Origin: Nocardioides agariphilus
GTDB taxonomy: Bacteria > Actinomycetota > Actinomycetes > Propionibacteriales > Nocardioidaceae
Length of the DNA stretch: 64,000 nucleotides
Assembly: GCF_015352445.1 (NCBI RefSeq)
Contig: NZ_JADKPO010000002.1
Span: forward strand, 124,001-188,000
Reading direction: 5' to 3'
Shown here in pieces: positions 15,961-25,206 of this stretch. Below the pieces are notes generated by a model. The model saw only the letters and a program-made list of their open reading frames with translations. It searched no databases and had not been told where the DNA came from. The position numbers and the translations under genes were made by a program. How positions within the stretch are numbered: position 1 is the first letter of the stretch; each line of letters opens with the position of its first letter.

Positions 15961-16605
15961 CTATCGGGAGAACGTGAAGGTCAGGAACCCGGTCACGCTC
16001 GCCTGGGCTATCTCCTCACTCAGCGACTGGGGCACGGCGAGCACCACGAGCCGTCCGGCAAGCGCACCGGACGCGTCGTCCTGGGTCGCGCCGGGGAGGA
16101 CGACCACGGGTAGCTCGGAGCCCACCAGCCGGGCCGGCGCGGCGCCTTGAGGGTCGGCCGCCACCAGGTCGATCCGGTCGCCGACTCGCAGCAGGGCCGC
16201 CATCGCGGCGTCGGGCAGCCGGACCGGCATCGCCACGGTCCCGGGGTAGGCCGCGACCAGCGAGCGACCCAGCACCCGCACGTCGGTCACCGGTTCGCCG
16301 GCGCGCAGGGGAGCCGCGAGCACCCGACCGACCGGCTTCCTGGCCAGGCCGGCAGGGGCGGTGCCCTCGGCGTAGGCCACGGACCTGAGGTCGTCGTCGG
16401 CCAGCACCGTGCCGGCCGGTAGATCCCGTGCGGCCGTGAGGACCTGCTCGGTCGCCGGCGCGGGCGGTCGCACCTCGTGGAGACCGGCGAGCACGGCAGC
16501 GCCCGCGAGCAGCGCCGCCAAAGGACGGCGCCGCGACAGCACAGCACGTCGAAGGGCTCTGCGTCGGCGGTGTAGTCGCTGCGTCAGCTCGTCACGGGTG
16601 GCCAC
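15961..16605 (-). CDS. SAF-domain protein (CpaB/RcpC-like)
   Basis: 214 residues from GTG 16,605. A basic N-terminus precedes one transmembrane segment (PLAALLAGAAVLAGLHEV). The SAF domain follows (LTAARDLPAGTVLADDDLRSV, RKPVGRVLAAPLRAGEPVTD). SAF proteins of this size in actinobacteria sit next to mscL, fmdB and the formyl-THF cyclo-ligase gene. Their role is unclear; a link to pilus assembly or to binding cell-wall sugars is guessed from the domain. Here the cyclo-ligase end of that cluster lies 8 kb away, past a glycan block. Confidence 0.8.
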   Translation of the reverse strand: MATRDELTQRLHRRRRALRRAVLSRRRPLAALLAGAAVLAGLHEVRPPAPATEQVLTAARDLPAGTVLADDDLRSVAYAEGTAPAGLARKPVGRVLAAPLRAGEPVTDVRVLGRSLVAAYPGTVAMPVRLPDAAMAALLRVGDRIDLVAADPQGAAPARLVGSELPVVVLPGATQDDASGALAGRLVVLAVPQSLSEEIAQASVTGFLTFTFSR

Positions 16606-16671
16606 GCGAGGACGCTAGGCGCGGTCGGGCGTGCGCCGAGGACTCTCTCCACAGCCTCGCGACGTGGCGGG

Positions 16672-17721
16672 TCAGCGGGCGACGGAGGCCCACACCTCGG
16701 CGTGGCCGCGAGCGGAGCGCTCCCAGGTGAACTCCGCCGCTCGCCTGCGGCCGCGCGCGGCCACCGTCTCGACATCGGCGCCCCCCGCGAGGGCGGCCAG
16801 CGTGCCGTCGACGATGCCGTCCGGCGTCGGCTCGACCAGGAATCCGCCGTCGCCGACGACCTCCGGGAGGGCGCTGGTGTCGGCTGCGACGACGGGTGCG
16901 CCGGCCGCCATGCCCTCGAGGGCCGGAAGCCCGAAACCCTCGTAGGTCGAGGGCACCACGACCACGGAGGCGCTCGCGTAGAGGCCGGGCACGACCTCGT
17001 CGGGCTGCCGCCCGAGCAGCCGGGTGCCGGGCAGTCCGGCGAACAGTCGGGTGCGCTCGGGATGCTCGGGTCCCACGAGCGCCAGCGTCACGTCGGGTCG
17101 CGCGGCGTGGATCGCTGGCCAGGCGGCGGCCAGGCCCTCGAGGTTCTTGCGCTTCGAGGCGCCGCCGACGGTGAGGACATAGGGGCCGGTGATGCCCAGG
17201 GCGGCGAGCTGGGACGGGGCCAGGGGCGCTGCGTCGAGGTAGCGCGGGTCAACGCCGTTGTGTACGACGTGGGGTGGCTCGATGCCGAGCAGCTCGACGG
17301 CCTGGCCGGCGCTGAAGGCCGAGACGCAGATGACCGCGGCTGCGCGTCGCAGCTCCTCGGCCGCGGCAGGTACGGGTGCCGACTCGTCGGGAAATCGCCA
17401 GGCGACCACGTCGTGGAGAGTGACCACGTCGACCCGCGCCGGGGGCAGCTCGAGGGCGGTGCGGTGCACGATGTCGGCACGGGGGTAGAGCACCCGGCCG
17501 GCCAGCCGGCGCTCGCGCACCGATGCGGCCCCGACCCTGGACATCGGCATGCGGCGGTCTCCGGGGAGCGGCGAGCGCAGGGAGCGGACCAGGACTCGTC
17601 TCACGCACCAGTCGCCGTAGGGCGTCAGCGCCGACTGCGCCCGGGCCGCCATCTCGGTCTCGTAGCGCTGCGCCCCCATGGGCACCGCGGTCGCGATGCT
17701 CGCGATCGCCAGCCGCGGCAT
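16672..17721 (-). CDS. GT4-family glycosyltransferase
   Basis: A 349-residue GT-B enzyme. The C-terminal nucleotide-sugar half has the expected blocks: VHNGVDPRYL, VLTVGGASKRKNLEGL, ALVGPEHPE and the motif STYEGFGLPALEGMAAGAPV with the E-x7-E pattern. The N-terminal half has VDVVTLHDVVAWRFP. It transfers a sugar, probably a mannose-like or hexose unit, to a surface glycan lipid on the cytoplasmic side. ATG 17,721 follows AGGAAGG on the minus strand. It is divergent from the next glycosyltransferase gene with 95 bp between. Confidence 0.88.
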   Translation of the reverse strand: MPRLAIASIATAVPMGAQRYETEMAARAQSALTPYGDWCVRRVLVRSLRSPLPGDRRMPMSRVGAASVRERRLAGRVLYPRADIVHRTALELPPARVDVVTLHDVVAWRFPDESAPVPAAAEELRRAAAVICVSAFSAGQAVELLGIEPPHVVHNGVDPRYLDAAPLAPSQLAALGITGPYVLTVGGASKRKNLEGLAAAWPAIHAARPDVTLALVGPEHPERTRLFAGLPGTRLLGRQPDEVVPGLYASASVVVVPSTYEGFGLPALEGMAAGAPVVAADTSALPEVVGDGGFLVEPTPDGIVDGTLAALAGGADVETVAARGRRRAAEFTWERSARGHAEVWASVAR

Positions 17722-17816
17722 GGGCGGTCCTTCCTGGTCGGGATCCGGACTGCTGGCATCCTAGGGCGAGCCGCCGCGCCGACGGGCGCTCGGCGCAACC
17801 GACGGGAGGAGTCGCG

Positions 17817-18974
17817 GTGCAGCGGGTCGCGCTCGTCGCCTCCTCGTTCCACCCCCACACGGGAGGGGTCGAGGAGCACGTCAGGCACGTCGCTCGCCTC
17901 CTGTCCGCCCGCGGCCACGACGTCGAGGTGTGGACCGTCGACCGTGGCGAGCATCTCGGCACCGCCGTGGTCGACGGGGTGACCGTGCGGTACCTGCCGG
18001 CGCCGCTGCCCGCCCGTACCTTGCGGGCGCTGGTCCGCGCGGCGGTGACGATCCCAGGTGCGTGGCTGGCGTGGCAGCGGGCCTTCCGCCGGCTGCGTCC
18101 CGACGTCCTGCACGTGCAGTGCTTCGGGCCCAACGGCGTCTACGGCACGGCGCTGAAGAGTCGCAGACGGGTGCCTCTCGTGGTGTCGTCCCACGGAGAG
18201 ACTTTCGCCGACGCCCGCGGCATCTTCGACCGGAGCGCGCTCAGCCAGGCCGCCCTGCGCCGCGCGTTGTCGGTCGCCGAGGCCGTCACCGGCTGCTCGA
18301 CCTTCGTGCTCGACGACCTCCGTACACGGTTCGGCCTGGTCGGCGGACAGGTGGTGCCGAACGGGATCGACGCCGAGGACGACCTCGTCTCGGAGCTGCC
18401 GCCGCTGTGGCCGTCTGCCGATGGCATCCGGGTGGTCGTGGCCTACGGTCGCATGGAGCACAACAAGGGCTTCGACCTGCTGCTGCGCGCGGTGGCTCGC
18501 ATGGGCCCGGACGTTCACGTCGTGGTCGGCGGTGACGGCACCGCTCGCCCGGAGCTGGAGGCGCTCGCGGCCGGGCTCGGGATCGCCGACCGGGCGCACT
18601 TCCCCGGCCGGCTGTCGCGGGCGCAGGTGCTGGGCGCGGTGTCGGCGGCCGACGTGCTCGTCGTACCCAGCCGGGTCGAGGCCTTCGGCATCGTGGCGCT
18701 GGAAGCGTGGCGCGGCGGCGCTCCGCTGGTGATGACCTCGCACGGCGGGGCCGCCGACTTCGTCACCGACGGCCACGACGGGCTGGTGGTGGACCCCGAG
18801 GACACCGCCGCACTGACGGCGGCCATCGACCGGGTCCTGACCGACCCGGGTCTGGCCCAACGCCTGGTCGAGGCGGCCAGTGTCTCCGTCCGCGGCTTCA
18901 CCTGGGACAGGGTGGTCGACGACTACGAGGCGATCTATGACCAGGTGGTCAGGCCGACCCGCGACGTCCGGTGA
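17817..18974 (+). CDS. GT4-family glycosyltransferase
   Basis: 385 residues from GTG 17,817, which follows GGGAGGAG; the longer upstream frame is the shadow of the divergent gene. The N-terminal domain starts RVALVASSFHPHTGGVEEHV, the glycine-rich acceptor loop typical of GT4. The C-terminal domain has VVPNGIDAED, VVAYGRMEHNKGFDLL and PSRVEAFGIVALEAW. A role in surface polysaccharide assembly is suggested by the neighbouring flippase and pyruvyl transferase. The last 26 bp overlap the end of the flippase gene on the opposite strand. Confidence 0.88.
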   Translation: MQRVALVASSFHPHTGGVEEHVRHVARLLSARGHDVEVWTVDRGEHLGTAVVDGVTVRYLPAPLPARTLRALVRAAVTIPGAWLAWQRAFRRLRPDVLHVQCFGPNGVYGTALKSRRRVPLVVSSHGETFADARGIFDRSALSQAALRRALSVAEAVTGCSTFVLDDLRTRFGLVGGQVVPNGIDAEDDLVSELPPLWPSADGIRVVVAYGRMEHNKGFDLLLRAVARMGPDVHVVVGGDGTARPELEALAAGLGIADRAHFPGRLSRAQVLGAVSAADVLVVPSRVEAFGIVALEAWRGGAPLVMTSHGGAADFVTDGHDGLVVDPEDTAALTAAIDRVLTDPGLAQRLVEAASVSVRGFTWDRVVDDYEAIYDQVVRPTRDVR

Positions 18975-20532
18975 GCACCGGCAGCACGATCCGCAGCACC
19001 GGCTGAAGACGGCCGCGGAAGGGACGGGCGATCGAGGCGGCGTCAGACTCGGTGAGCCCGGTGCGGGCCACCCGCAGGGCCAGTGCGTAGCCCGCCACAC
19101 CCGCCGCGCCGGCGATCACGGCTGACCCGAGACCGTCCCCGAGCGGACGTACGGCGAACCAGGTCCCCAGGCACAGCAGGACGCCGAGCAGGGCCGGCCT
19201 GACCAGCCCGCCGAGCTCGCCCCAGCCGATCCCGAGCTGTCCGATCTCGTTGCGCAGCAGCAGCCCGTAGCGGACCGCGATCGCGCTGATGCTGGCGACC
19301 ACGGCGCCCCAGATACCGATCAGCGGGATCAGGGAGACGGCCACCGCTGCGTCGACGGCCAGCGCCGTCAGGTTCGCGCGGAGCAGCACCCCAGCGGAGA
19401 GCCGTGAGCTCACGAAGGCGGTGACCGGGGCGAAGACGATGACCAGGCCGGCAGAGATGCCGAGAGCGACGAGGACGGGTGAGGACGCGTCGTACTCGTG
19501 GCCGTAGAGCGTCGTGACCAGCAGCGCCAGCGGAGCGACGGCTGCTGCGAGCAGTACGCCGACGACCGTCGAGCTGGCCCGCAACGTACGTCGGAAGGCG
19601 GGCGCCACTGCCTGGCCATCGATCGCCCGCAGTCCGGAGATCGCCGGGATCAGGGGCCCGACGAACGCCTGCGCGGGGGCGAACAGATGGCTGGCCAGGC
19701 CGTAGGCCAGGGCGTAGGCGCCGACCGCGGCCGGAGTCGCGAGCCAGGTCATGAAGAAGACCTCGCTGCGTGACATCACCAGCCCGCCGACCACCCCGGC
19801 GGCGGCGATGGGCAGCGCGAAGCGCCAGAAGCCCTCGGGAAGCCCGCGCGGCAGTCGCGGGCGGAGCACGGCGCTGCGGTAGGCGGGGCTGATCACCAGC
19901 AGCGAGAGGGCGACAGCCGTCCCGGTGACGACCAGGCGGGTGGCCCACACCGCGTCCGGCGTCCGGGCCAGGACCGCGGCGAGGACCACGGCGGCCGACG
20001 TGGTCAGGGAGGTGACGATCGCCAGCTTGGCGCCGGCCGCCGACTTGTTCTCGATCCACACGCACGCGGCGGCCCCATCGAGGGCAGCCGGGACGAAGAT
20101 GCCGAAGACCACGGCGATGGCGAGCATGGCCGGCGGCACGTCCACGACCAGGAGCACCACGAGGGCCAGCAGCGGCCCGGCGACCAGCAGCCGGAAGCCC
20201 TGGGCCGCCGAGAGGAGATGGCGCAGCTCGTCGTGGCGCCCGGCGGCATGGAACTTCGAGCCGAACTGGATCAGCGCCTGGCTGAAGCCGAGCGTGATGA
20301 TCCCACCCGCGACCTCCATCAGGGAGGTGAGGAAGGCCAGCCGGCCGTAGTCGGCGACGCCGAGGATGCGGGCTACGACGAGGTTGACCGCGAAGGCGAC
20401 CGGAAGGGAGATGAGCGTGTGGATGACGGTCCAGGTCGCTCCCCGCACGGCACCGTCTTGGAGCCCGGAGCGGTCGGTGGGCGAGGCGACCGCAGGGTCG
20501 GGTAGCGGCGCGGGGTCCGGGACGTCGGTCAC
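18949..20532 (-). CDS. Oligosaccharide flippase (Wzx/MOP superfamily)
   Basis: A 527-residue polytopic membrane protein with about 14 hydrophobic segments, e.g. VIHTLISLPVAFAVNLVVAR, FALPIAAAGVVGGLVMSR, VLIGISAG-like and ALLGVLLCLGTWFAV stretches. The opening GAVRGATWTVIHTLISLP and GVADYGRLAFL are typical of polysaccharide exporters. It should move lipid-linked glycans across the membrane. I place the start at GTG 20,532, whose GTGA overlaps the stop of the upstream transferase; a GTG nine bases earlier is also possible. Confidence 0.82.
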   Translation of the reverse strand: MTDVPDPAPLPDPAVASPTDRSGLQDGAVRGATWTVIHTLISLPVAFAVNLVVARILGVADYGRLAFLTSLMEVAGGIITLGFSQALIQFGSKFHAAGRHDELRHLLSAAQGFRLLVAGPLLALVVLLVVDVPPAMLAIAVVFGIFVPAALDGAAACVWIENKSAAGAKLAIVTSLTTSAAVVLAAVLARTPDAVWATRLVVTGTAVALSLLVISPAYRSAVLRPRLPRGLPEGFWRFALPIAAAGVVGGLVMSRSEVFFMTWLATPAAVGAYALAYGLASHLFAPAQAFVGPLIPAISGLRAIDGQAVAPAFRRTLRASSTVVGVLLAAAVAPLALLVTTLYGHEYDASSPVLVALGISAGLVIVFAPVTAFVSSRLSAGVLLRANLTALAVDAAVAVSLIPLIGIWGAVVASISAIAVRYGLLLRNEIGQLGIGWGELGGLVRPALLGVLLCLGTWFAVRPLGDGLGSAVIAGAAGVAGYALALRVARTGLTESDAASIARPFRGRLQPVLRIVLPVLTGRRGSA

Positions 20533-21410
20533 CGATGCCACCAGGCCACAGGCGCGAACGCGCGCGTGACCGGCAGCTGCGTCACGCTGGCACGCAGTCC
20601 CTCGACGGAGGCGCGCACGCTGTCGCGGTCGGCTGGGCGGGTCCGCCCGGTGATCGACTCGACGCTGTCGCCGACCGCAACCTCGATCTGCCGCGACCAG
20701 CCGGGGGTGACGACGGACTCGTGGTCGTGGAACTTGTACGTCGAGCCCATCAGCTCGGGCTCCAGGCTCGCCCAAGCAGCGGGGATGCCGAACGAGTCGG
20801 CGACCACCAGGCCGTGCAGGGATGTCGAGAGGACGTGACGGCACCGGGAGATCTCGCGGACCACGAAGTCGGGGCTGCGGCGTACGTCGATGAAGTGGAT
20901 GCGCGAGTCCTCGCGGCTGCGCAGGTCACGGGTCTGAGGGCTGGGGAAGTGGTTGCTGTGAGGCAGGAAGCCCAGCTCGTAGCGCACGTCTCGACGGCGC
21001 ACCACGTCGGCGGCCAGCAGGCCGGGGTCGCCCAGCGTCACATCGGCGGGCGCGTCGATGCGGTCGCGCGTCAGGGCGCCACGGACAGCCAGCACCCGAG
21101 CCTTCGGCAGGCTGAACGCTGCGTCGTACATCAGCCCGGTGCCCCAGATCGTGCCCTCGTAGTCGTCGGGCAGGTGCTCCAGGATGCTGCCCACCCCGAC
21201 CATGTGGGACTGGCTCGGCGCCGTGAGGAAGGGCAGCACCCCGCGGGGACGCAGCAGCCACGGGGTCAACGCGTCGCCGAAGTTGGGGTGCCCGTCCCAC
21301 CAGTAGGCGGGGATGACGCCGACCGTGGGGTAGGAGCGCGGGTGCGCGACCGACCGCGCGTAGCGGCCGGCCACCCGGAGGCGTCGCCGGGTCCGCGACT
21401 CGTATGGCAT
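20529..21410 (-). CDS. Polysaccharide pyruvyl transferase family protein
   Basis: A 293-residue protein. It has the family's N-terminal AYWWDGHPNFGDALTPWLL and the diagnostic C-terminal LSTSLHGLVVADSFGIPAAW. Members add ketal pyruvate to sugars of exopolysaccharides or secondary cell-wall polymers, giving them negative charge. It is coupled to the flippase gene by a 4-bp overlap, so the two products act on the same glycan. Confidence 0.85.
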   Translation of the reverse strand: MPYESRTRRRLRVAGRYARSVAHPRSYPTVGVIPAYWWDGHPNFGDALTPWLLRPRGVLPFLTAPSQSHMVGVGSILEHLPDDYEGTIWGTGLMYDAAFSLPKARVLAVRGALTRDRIDAPADVTLGDPGLLAADVVRRRDVRYELGFLPHSNHFPSPQTRDLRSREDSRIHFIDVRRSPDFVVREISRCRHVLSTSLHGLVVADSFGIPAAWASLEPELMGSTYKFHDHESVVTPGWSRQIEVAVGDSVESITGRTRPADRDSVRASVEGLRASVTQLPVTRAFAPVAWWHR

Positions 21411-21509
21411 GAGGCCCCACGCAACCCATCAGGCTGACTTCGTGAACCCGTTCACGCTACCGGACCAGGCAGCGCCGATCTGGCGAACGACGCTCGAAGC
21501 CGACGGAGT

Positions 21510-21836
21510 TCAGGTGGTCGCAGGCGCCTTGGCCTCGCTCGACTTCGCGGTGGCCTTGGTCTCGGACTTCGACTCGGTCTTGGTCTCGGTCTTGGTGGTG
21601 GAGTCGGACTTCGAGTCGGACTTCGACTCCGAGGACGCTGACGTGCCGGAGGGCGTCTTGTCGCGGCTGTCGTTGCGATAGAAGCCGGATCCCTTGAAGA
21701 CCACGCCCACCGCGTTGAAGACCTTGCGCAGACGACCGCTGCACTCGGGGCACTCGGTCAGCGCGTCGTCGGAGAAGCTCTGGAACTGCTCGAAGGCATG
21801 GCCGCACTCGGTGCAGGCGTACTGGTAGGTGGGCAC
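21510..21836 (-). CDS. FmdB-family zinc-ribbon protein
   Basis: 108 residues. The first 55 form the zinc ribbon: PTYQYACTECGHAFEQ, then TECPECSGRLRKVF, and GVVFKGSGFYRND. The four cysteines in two C-x-x-C pairs bind zinc. The tail is low complexity, rich in Ser, Lys, Thr and Glu (SESKSDSKSD and similar), and probably disordered. The GTG start follows AAGGAG. Function in the cell is unknown; it belongs to the cluster with mscL, the SAF gene and the cyclo-ligase. Confidence 0.9.
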   Translation of the reverse strand: MPTYQYACTECGHAFEQFQSFSDDALTECPECSGRLRKVFNAVGVVFKGSGFYRNDSRDKTPSGTSASSESKSDSKSDSTTKTETKTESKSETKATAKSSEAKAPATT

Positions 21837-21923
21837 TGTTCTCCTTCGCTGCTCTCGGTCGTCAGCAGTCGACTGGCACTCTCACCGGGCGACTGCCAAT
21901 GGTACGGCACACTGTGAACCACC

Positions 21924-24572
21924 ATGAGCGAGCCTGGATTCCCCGGCGAAGCCGTCCGCCCCAGCTGGTGGCAGCGGTTCCGCGCGTGGCCACGGACGGT
22001 GCGCTGGTCGACGTACGTGGCTCTCGGCGTCCTGCTGGCGCTCATCGCTGCCACGGTCACCGGTGTCATGCTGGTGCGGCGCCCGTTCCCGCAGGTCGAC
22101 GGCACGATCAAGGTGCCCGGCCTGAGCGCCGAGGTCGAGGTGGTGCGCGACGCCAACGGCATCCCGCAGCTGTACGCCGACACGACGGCCGACCTGATGG
22201 CCGCGCAGGGCTACGTGCACGCGCAGGAGCGGTTCTACGAGATGGACGTCCGCCGGCACACCACGGCGGGCCGGCTCTCGGAGCTGTTCGGGCCCGACAC
22301 CCTCGAGATCGACGAGTTCGTGCGCACCCTCGGCTGGCGGCGGGTGGCCGAGGAGGAGCTGGCCCTGCTGGAGCCGCGCACCCGGGCCGCGCTCGACGCC
22401 TACGCCGACGGCGTCAACGCCTACCTCGACTCCCACACGCCCTCGCAGATCGCGCTCCAGTACACCGTGCTCGGGTTGGGCGGGCTCGACTACCGCCCGG
22501 AACCGTGGACCGCGGTCGACTCGCTGGCCTGGCTCAAGGCGATGGCGTGGGACCTCAAGGGCAACCTGGACGAGGAGATCGAGCGGGCCTTGGTGTCGGC
22601 CGACCACACGCCCGACCAGGTCGCCGATCTCTACCCCGACTACGACTATGGCGCCCACCGGCCGATCGTGGGTCAGGGCGCCGTCGTCGACGGGGTCTTC
22701 GAGCAGGACGCCGAGAAGGGCGGCACCCGCAACCCGCAGCGGCCGGCGTACACCGCCGACCAGCGTGCGCAGCTCGCCGGGCTCAGGTCGGCCCTCGCCG
22801 ACCTCCCGCACTTCCTGGGGGCGGGTGGGTCCACGGACAGCCAGACCGACGGCTGGGGCTCCAACAGCTGGGTGGTCTCCGGCGACCTGTCCGACACCGG
22901 CGCGCCGCTGCTGGCCAACGACCCTCACCTCGGCGTCTCGGTGCCGGGCATCTGGGTGCAGATGGGGCTGCACTGCCGAGTGCGCAGTGACGACTGCCCG
23001 TTCGACGTTGCCGGCTTCACGTTCTCCGGCGTGCCGGGTGTGGTGATCGGGCACAACGCCGACATCGCCTGGGGCTTCACCAACCTCGGTCCCGACGTGA
23101 CCGACCTCTACCTCGAGCGGGTCACCGACGACCAGTGGGAACAAGACGGTCGCCTGCGCCCCCTCGAGGTTCGTCAGGAGACCATCAAGGTGCTCGGCGA
23201 GGACGACGTCACGATCCGGGTGCGCTCGACCGCCCACGGTCCGCTGCTCAGCGACGTCTCGTCGTTCTACGACGACCTCTCCACCAATGCGCCCGACGAC
23301 CCTTCCGGAGCGGGCGTCGCCGCGTCGCCGGACACCCGGGGCGCGATCTCGCTGGCCTGGACGGCGCTGACCCCCTCGACGACCGCCGACGCGATCTTCG
23401 ACCTCAACACCGCCTCCGACTGGGAGGGCTTCCGGCAGGCGGTCTCGTCGTTCGCCGTACCCGCGCAGAACATCGTGTACGCCGACCGCCAGGGCCATAT
23501 CGGCTACCAGGCACCCGGCATGGTGCCGATCCGCAAGTCCGGTAACGACGGACGTCAGCCCCAGGCGGGCTGGCTGAACGAGAACGACTGGACGGGTGAC
23601 TACGTGCCCTTCGACGGGCTGCCCAACGTGCTCGACCCTGCCGAGGGGTTCATCGTGACGGCCAACCAGGCCGTGATCGGGCCCGACTATCCCTACTTCC
23701 TGACCGACGACTGGGACCAGGGCTACCGCTCCGAGCGGATCCGCGACCTGATCGGGCAGGCGACCGCCGGCAGCGGCGGGTTGTCGGTGGACCAGATGGC
23801 GCAGATCCAGCTCGACGACCGCAACCCACTGGCGGCCGCGCTCGTGCCGCGGCTGCTTGCGATCGACCTGCCCTCCGGCTACTGGTCGGCCGGTCAGCGT
23901 CAGCTGCGCCGGTGGGACTATCGCCAGCAGGCCGACAGTGCGGCGGCCGAGTACTTCAACGTGGCCTGGCGAACGCTGCTCGCCGAGACCTTCCACGACG
24001 AGATGGTGGAGGACGTCTGGCCCAGCGGCGGCGACCGCTGGATGGCCGTGGTCACGCGACTGCTCGACGAACCGGACTCGACCTGGTGGGACGACCGCGG
24101 CACCCAGGAGACCGAGACCCGCGACGACATCTTGCGACAGGTGCTGATGGACGCCCGCGACGAGGTGACCCGGCTCGACTCGCGCGACGTCGAGGGCTGG
24201 GAGTGGGGCCACCTCCACCGACTCGACCTCGAGGAGCCGACCCTGGGCACCTCGGGCATCGGACCGGTCGAGTGGCTGGTCAACCGTGGCGGCTGGGAAG
24301 TGGGTGGCGGCCCCGCGGCCGTCGACGCGTCGTCCTACTCGGCGTCACTGGGCTACACCGTCGACTCGGCGCCCTCGATGCGGATGGTCGTCTCGATGGC
24401 CGACCTCGACGAGTCGCGCTGGATCAACCTCACGGGCGTCTCCGGACATCCGTTCAGCGACCACTACACCGACCAGACCGACCTGTGGGCTCGTGGCGAG
24501 ACGTTGCCGTGGCCGTTCTCACCCGGGGCCGTTCGCGACGCCGCCGAGCACACGTTGACCTTGGCGCCCTGA
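21924..24572 (+). CDS. Penicillin acylase family (Ntn) hydrolase
   Basis: An 882-residue probable amide hydrolase that splits itself into two chains. A membrane anchor (STYVALGVLLALIAATVTGVML) is near residues 29-50. The alpha chain has DANGIPQLYADTTADLMAAQGYVHAQERFYEMDVRRH. The nucleophile is S313 in DGWGSNSWVVSG, followed by LLANDPHLGVSVPGIW, the usual N-terminus of the beta chain. GVPGVVIGHNADIAWGFTN is another conserved block. The family hydrolyses penicillins, acyl-homoserine lactones or lipopeptides; the substrate here cannot be told. It probably acts outside the membrane. Confidence 0.9.
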   Translation: MSEPGFPGEAVRPSWWQRFRAWPRTVRWSTYVALGVLLALIAATVTGVMLVRRPFPQVDGTIKVPGLSAEVEVVRDANGIPQLYADTTADLMAAQGYVHAQERFYEMDVRRHTTAGRLSELFGPDTLEIDEFVRTLGWRRVAEEELALLEPRTRAALDAYADGVNAYLDSHTPSQIALQYTVLGLGGLDYRPEPWTAVDSLAWLKAMAWDLKGNLDEEIERALVSADHTPDQVADLYPDYDYGAHRPIVGQGAVVDGVFEQDAEKGGTRNPQRPAYTADQRAQLAGLRSALADLPHFLGAGGSTDSQTDGWGSNSWVVSGDLSDTGAPLLANDPHLGVSVPGIWVQMGLHCRVRSDDCPFDVAGFTFSGVPGVVIGHNADIAWGFTNLGPDVTDLYLERVTDDQWEQDGRLRPLEVRQETIKVLGEDDVTIRVRSTAHGPLLSDVSSFYDDLSTNAPDDPSGAGVAASPDTRGAISLAWTALTPSTTADAIFDLNTASDWEGFRQAVSSFAVPAQNIVYADRQGHIGYQAPGMVPIRKSGNDGRQPQAGWLNENDWTGDYVPFDGLPNVLDPAEGFIVTANQAVIGPDYPYFLTDDWDQGYRSERIRDLIGQATAGSGGLSVDQMAQIQLDDRNPLAAALVPRLLAIDLPSGYWSAGQRQLRRWDYRQQADSAAAEYFNVAWRTLLAETFHDEMVEDVWPSGGDRWMAVVTRLLDEPDSTWWDDRGTQETETRDDILRQVLMDARDEVTRLDSRDVEGWEWGHLHRLDLEEPTLGTSGIGPVEWLVNRGGWEVGGGPAAVDASSYSASLGYTVDSAPSMRMVVSMADLDESRWINLTGVSGHPFSDHYTDQTDLWARGETLPWPFSPGAVRDAAEHTLTLAP

Positions 24573-24602
24573 GCGCACCCGGTGGTCGAGCGCACCCGGT
24601 GG
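24571..24602 (+). repeat. 17-bp tandem duplication after the acylase gene
   Basis: GAGCGCACCCGGTGG occurs at 24,571-24,585 and 24,588-24,602, separated by two bases. The first copy begins at the acylase stop codon and the second ends at the cyclo-ligase stop. It fills nearly the whole 31-bp convergent spacer. Confidence 0.85.
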
Positions 24603-24603
24603 C

Positions 24604-25206
24604 TCAACCAGCGAAGAGGTGCAGCCCCGAGGGCGTCACGGCGCCGGTGACCGAGCGGTCGTGGGGCTCGGTCGGTACGTCGACGCCGACCTCGTCGTCG
24701 TACAGCAGCGCCCACACCGGGGTGCCGACGGGCACTCGCGCGAGGGCGCGGTCATAGCAGCCGCCGCCGCGACCCATCCGGTCGCCGGTCGCAGACGCAG
24801 CGAGTCCGGGGACCAGCAGGAGATCGGCGGTCGCCACCGCCTCGACGCCGAGGCGGGGGCCGACGGGCTCGAGCAACCCCATCCGGGCGGGAGCCAGAGA
24901 CGTGGGTCCGTCGTACACCGACCAGTCGAGGTCGAGACCTGGCAGCACGACGGGCAGGATCACGCGTTTGCCCAGTGCCACCAGGGATTCCAGCAACTGG
25001 GTGGTGCCGGGCTCGGTGCCGATGGAGACGTACGCCGTGATGGTCGCCGTCCGGCCTATCTCCGGGGTCGCCAGCACGTGCTCGGCGATCGCGCGAGCCG
25101 CCTCGCCGACCTCCAGCAGGCTGCGCCGGTTGCGGGCGGTGACGAGCTGGTCGCGCAGGGCGAGCTTCGCCGTACTTGCAGAGTGGGCTGATTGCCGGTC
25201 GGGCAC
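24604..25206 (-). CDS. 5-formyltetrahydrofolate cyclo-ligase
   Basis: A 200-residue enzyme. It converts 5-formyl-THF to 5,10-methenyl-THF with ATP. The family's C-terminal signature is present (LLLVPGLAASATGDRMGRGGGCYDRAL), as is PVVLPGLDLDWSVYDG with the substrate-binding part. Start: the GTG at 25,206 lies six bases after a TAGGCT hexamer on the minus strand, so the message is probably leaderless. Only 22 bp separate it from the divergent UDP-glucose pyrophosphorylase gene. Confidence 0.92.
   Translation of the reverse strand: MPDRQSAHSASTAKLALRDQLVTARNRRSLLEVGEAARAIAEHVLATPEIGRTATITAYVSIGTEPGTTQLLESLVALGKRVILPVVLPGLDLDWSVYDGPTSLAPARMGLLEPVGPRLGVEAVATADLLLVPGLAASATGDRMGRGGGCYDRALARVPVGTPVWALLYDDEVGVDVPTEPHDRSVTGAVTPSGLHLFAG

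Noticed and set aside
17523-17816. Longer N-terminus for the plus-strand glycosyltransferase
   Set aside because: This part is antisense to the divergent glycosyltransferase gene. GTG 17,817 has a strong ribosome-binding site directly before the conserved RVALVASSFHP.
21882-24218. Open frame of 778 codons on the minus strand
   Set aside because: It lies wholly antisense to the penicillin acylase gene, which has complete family motifs. The shadow product is Arg/Gly/Val/His-rich and matches nothing.
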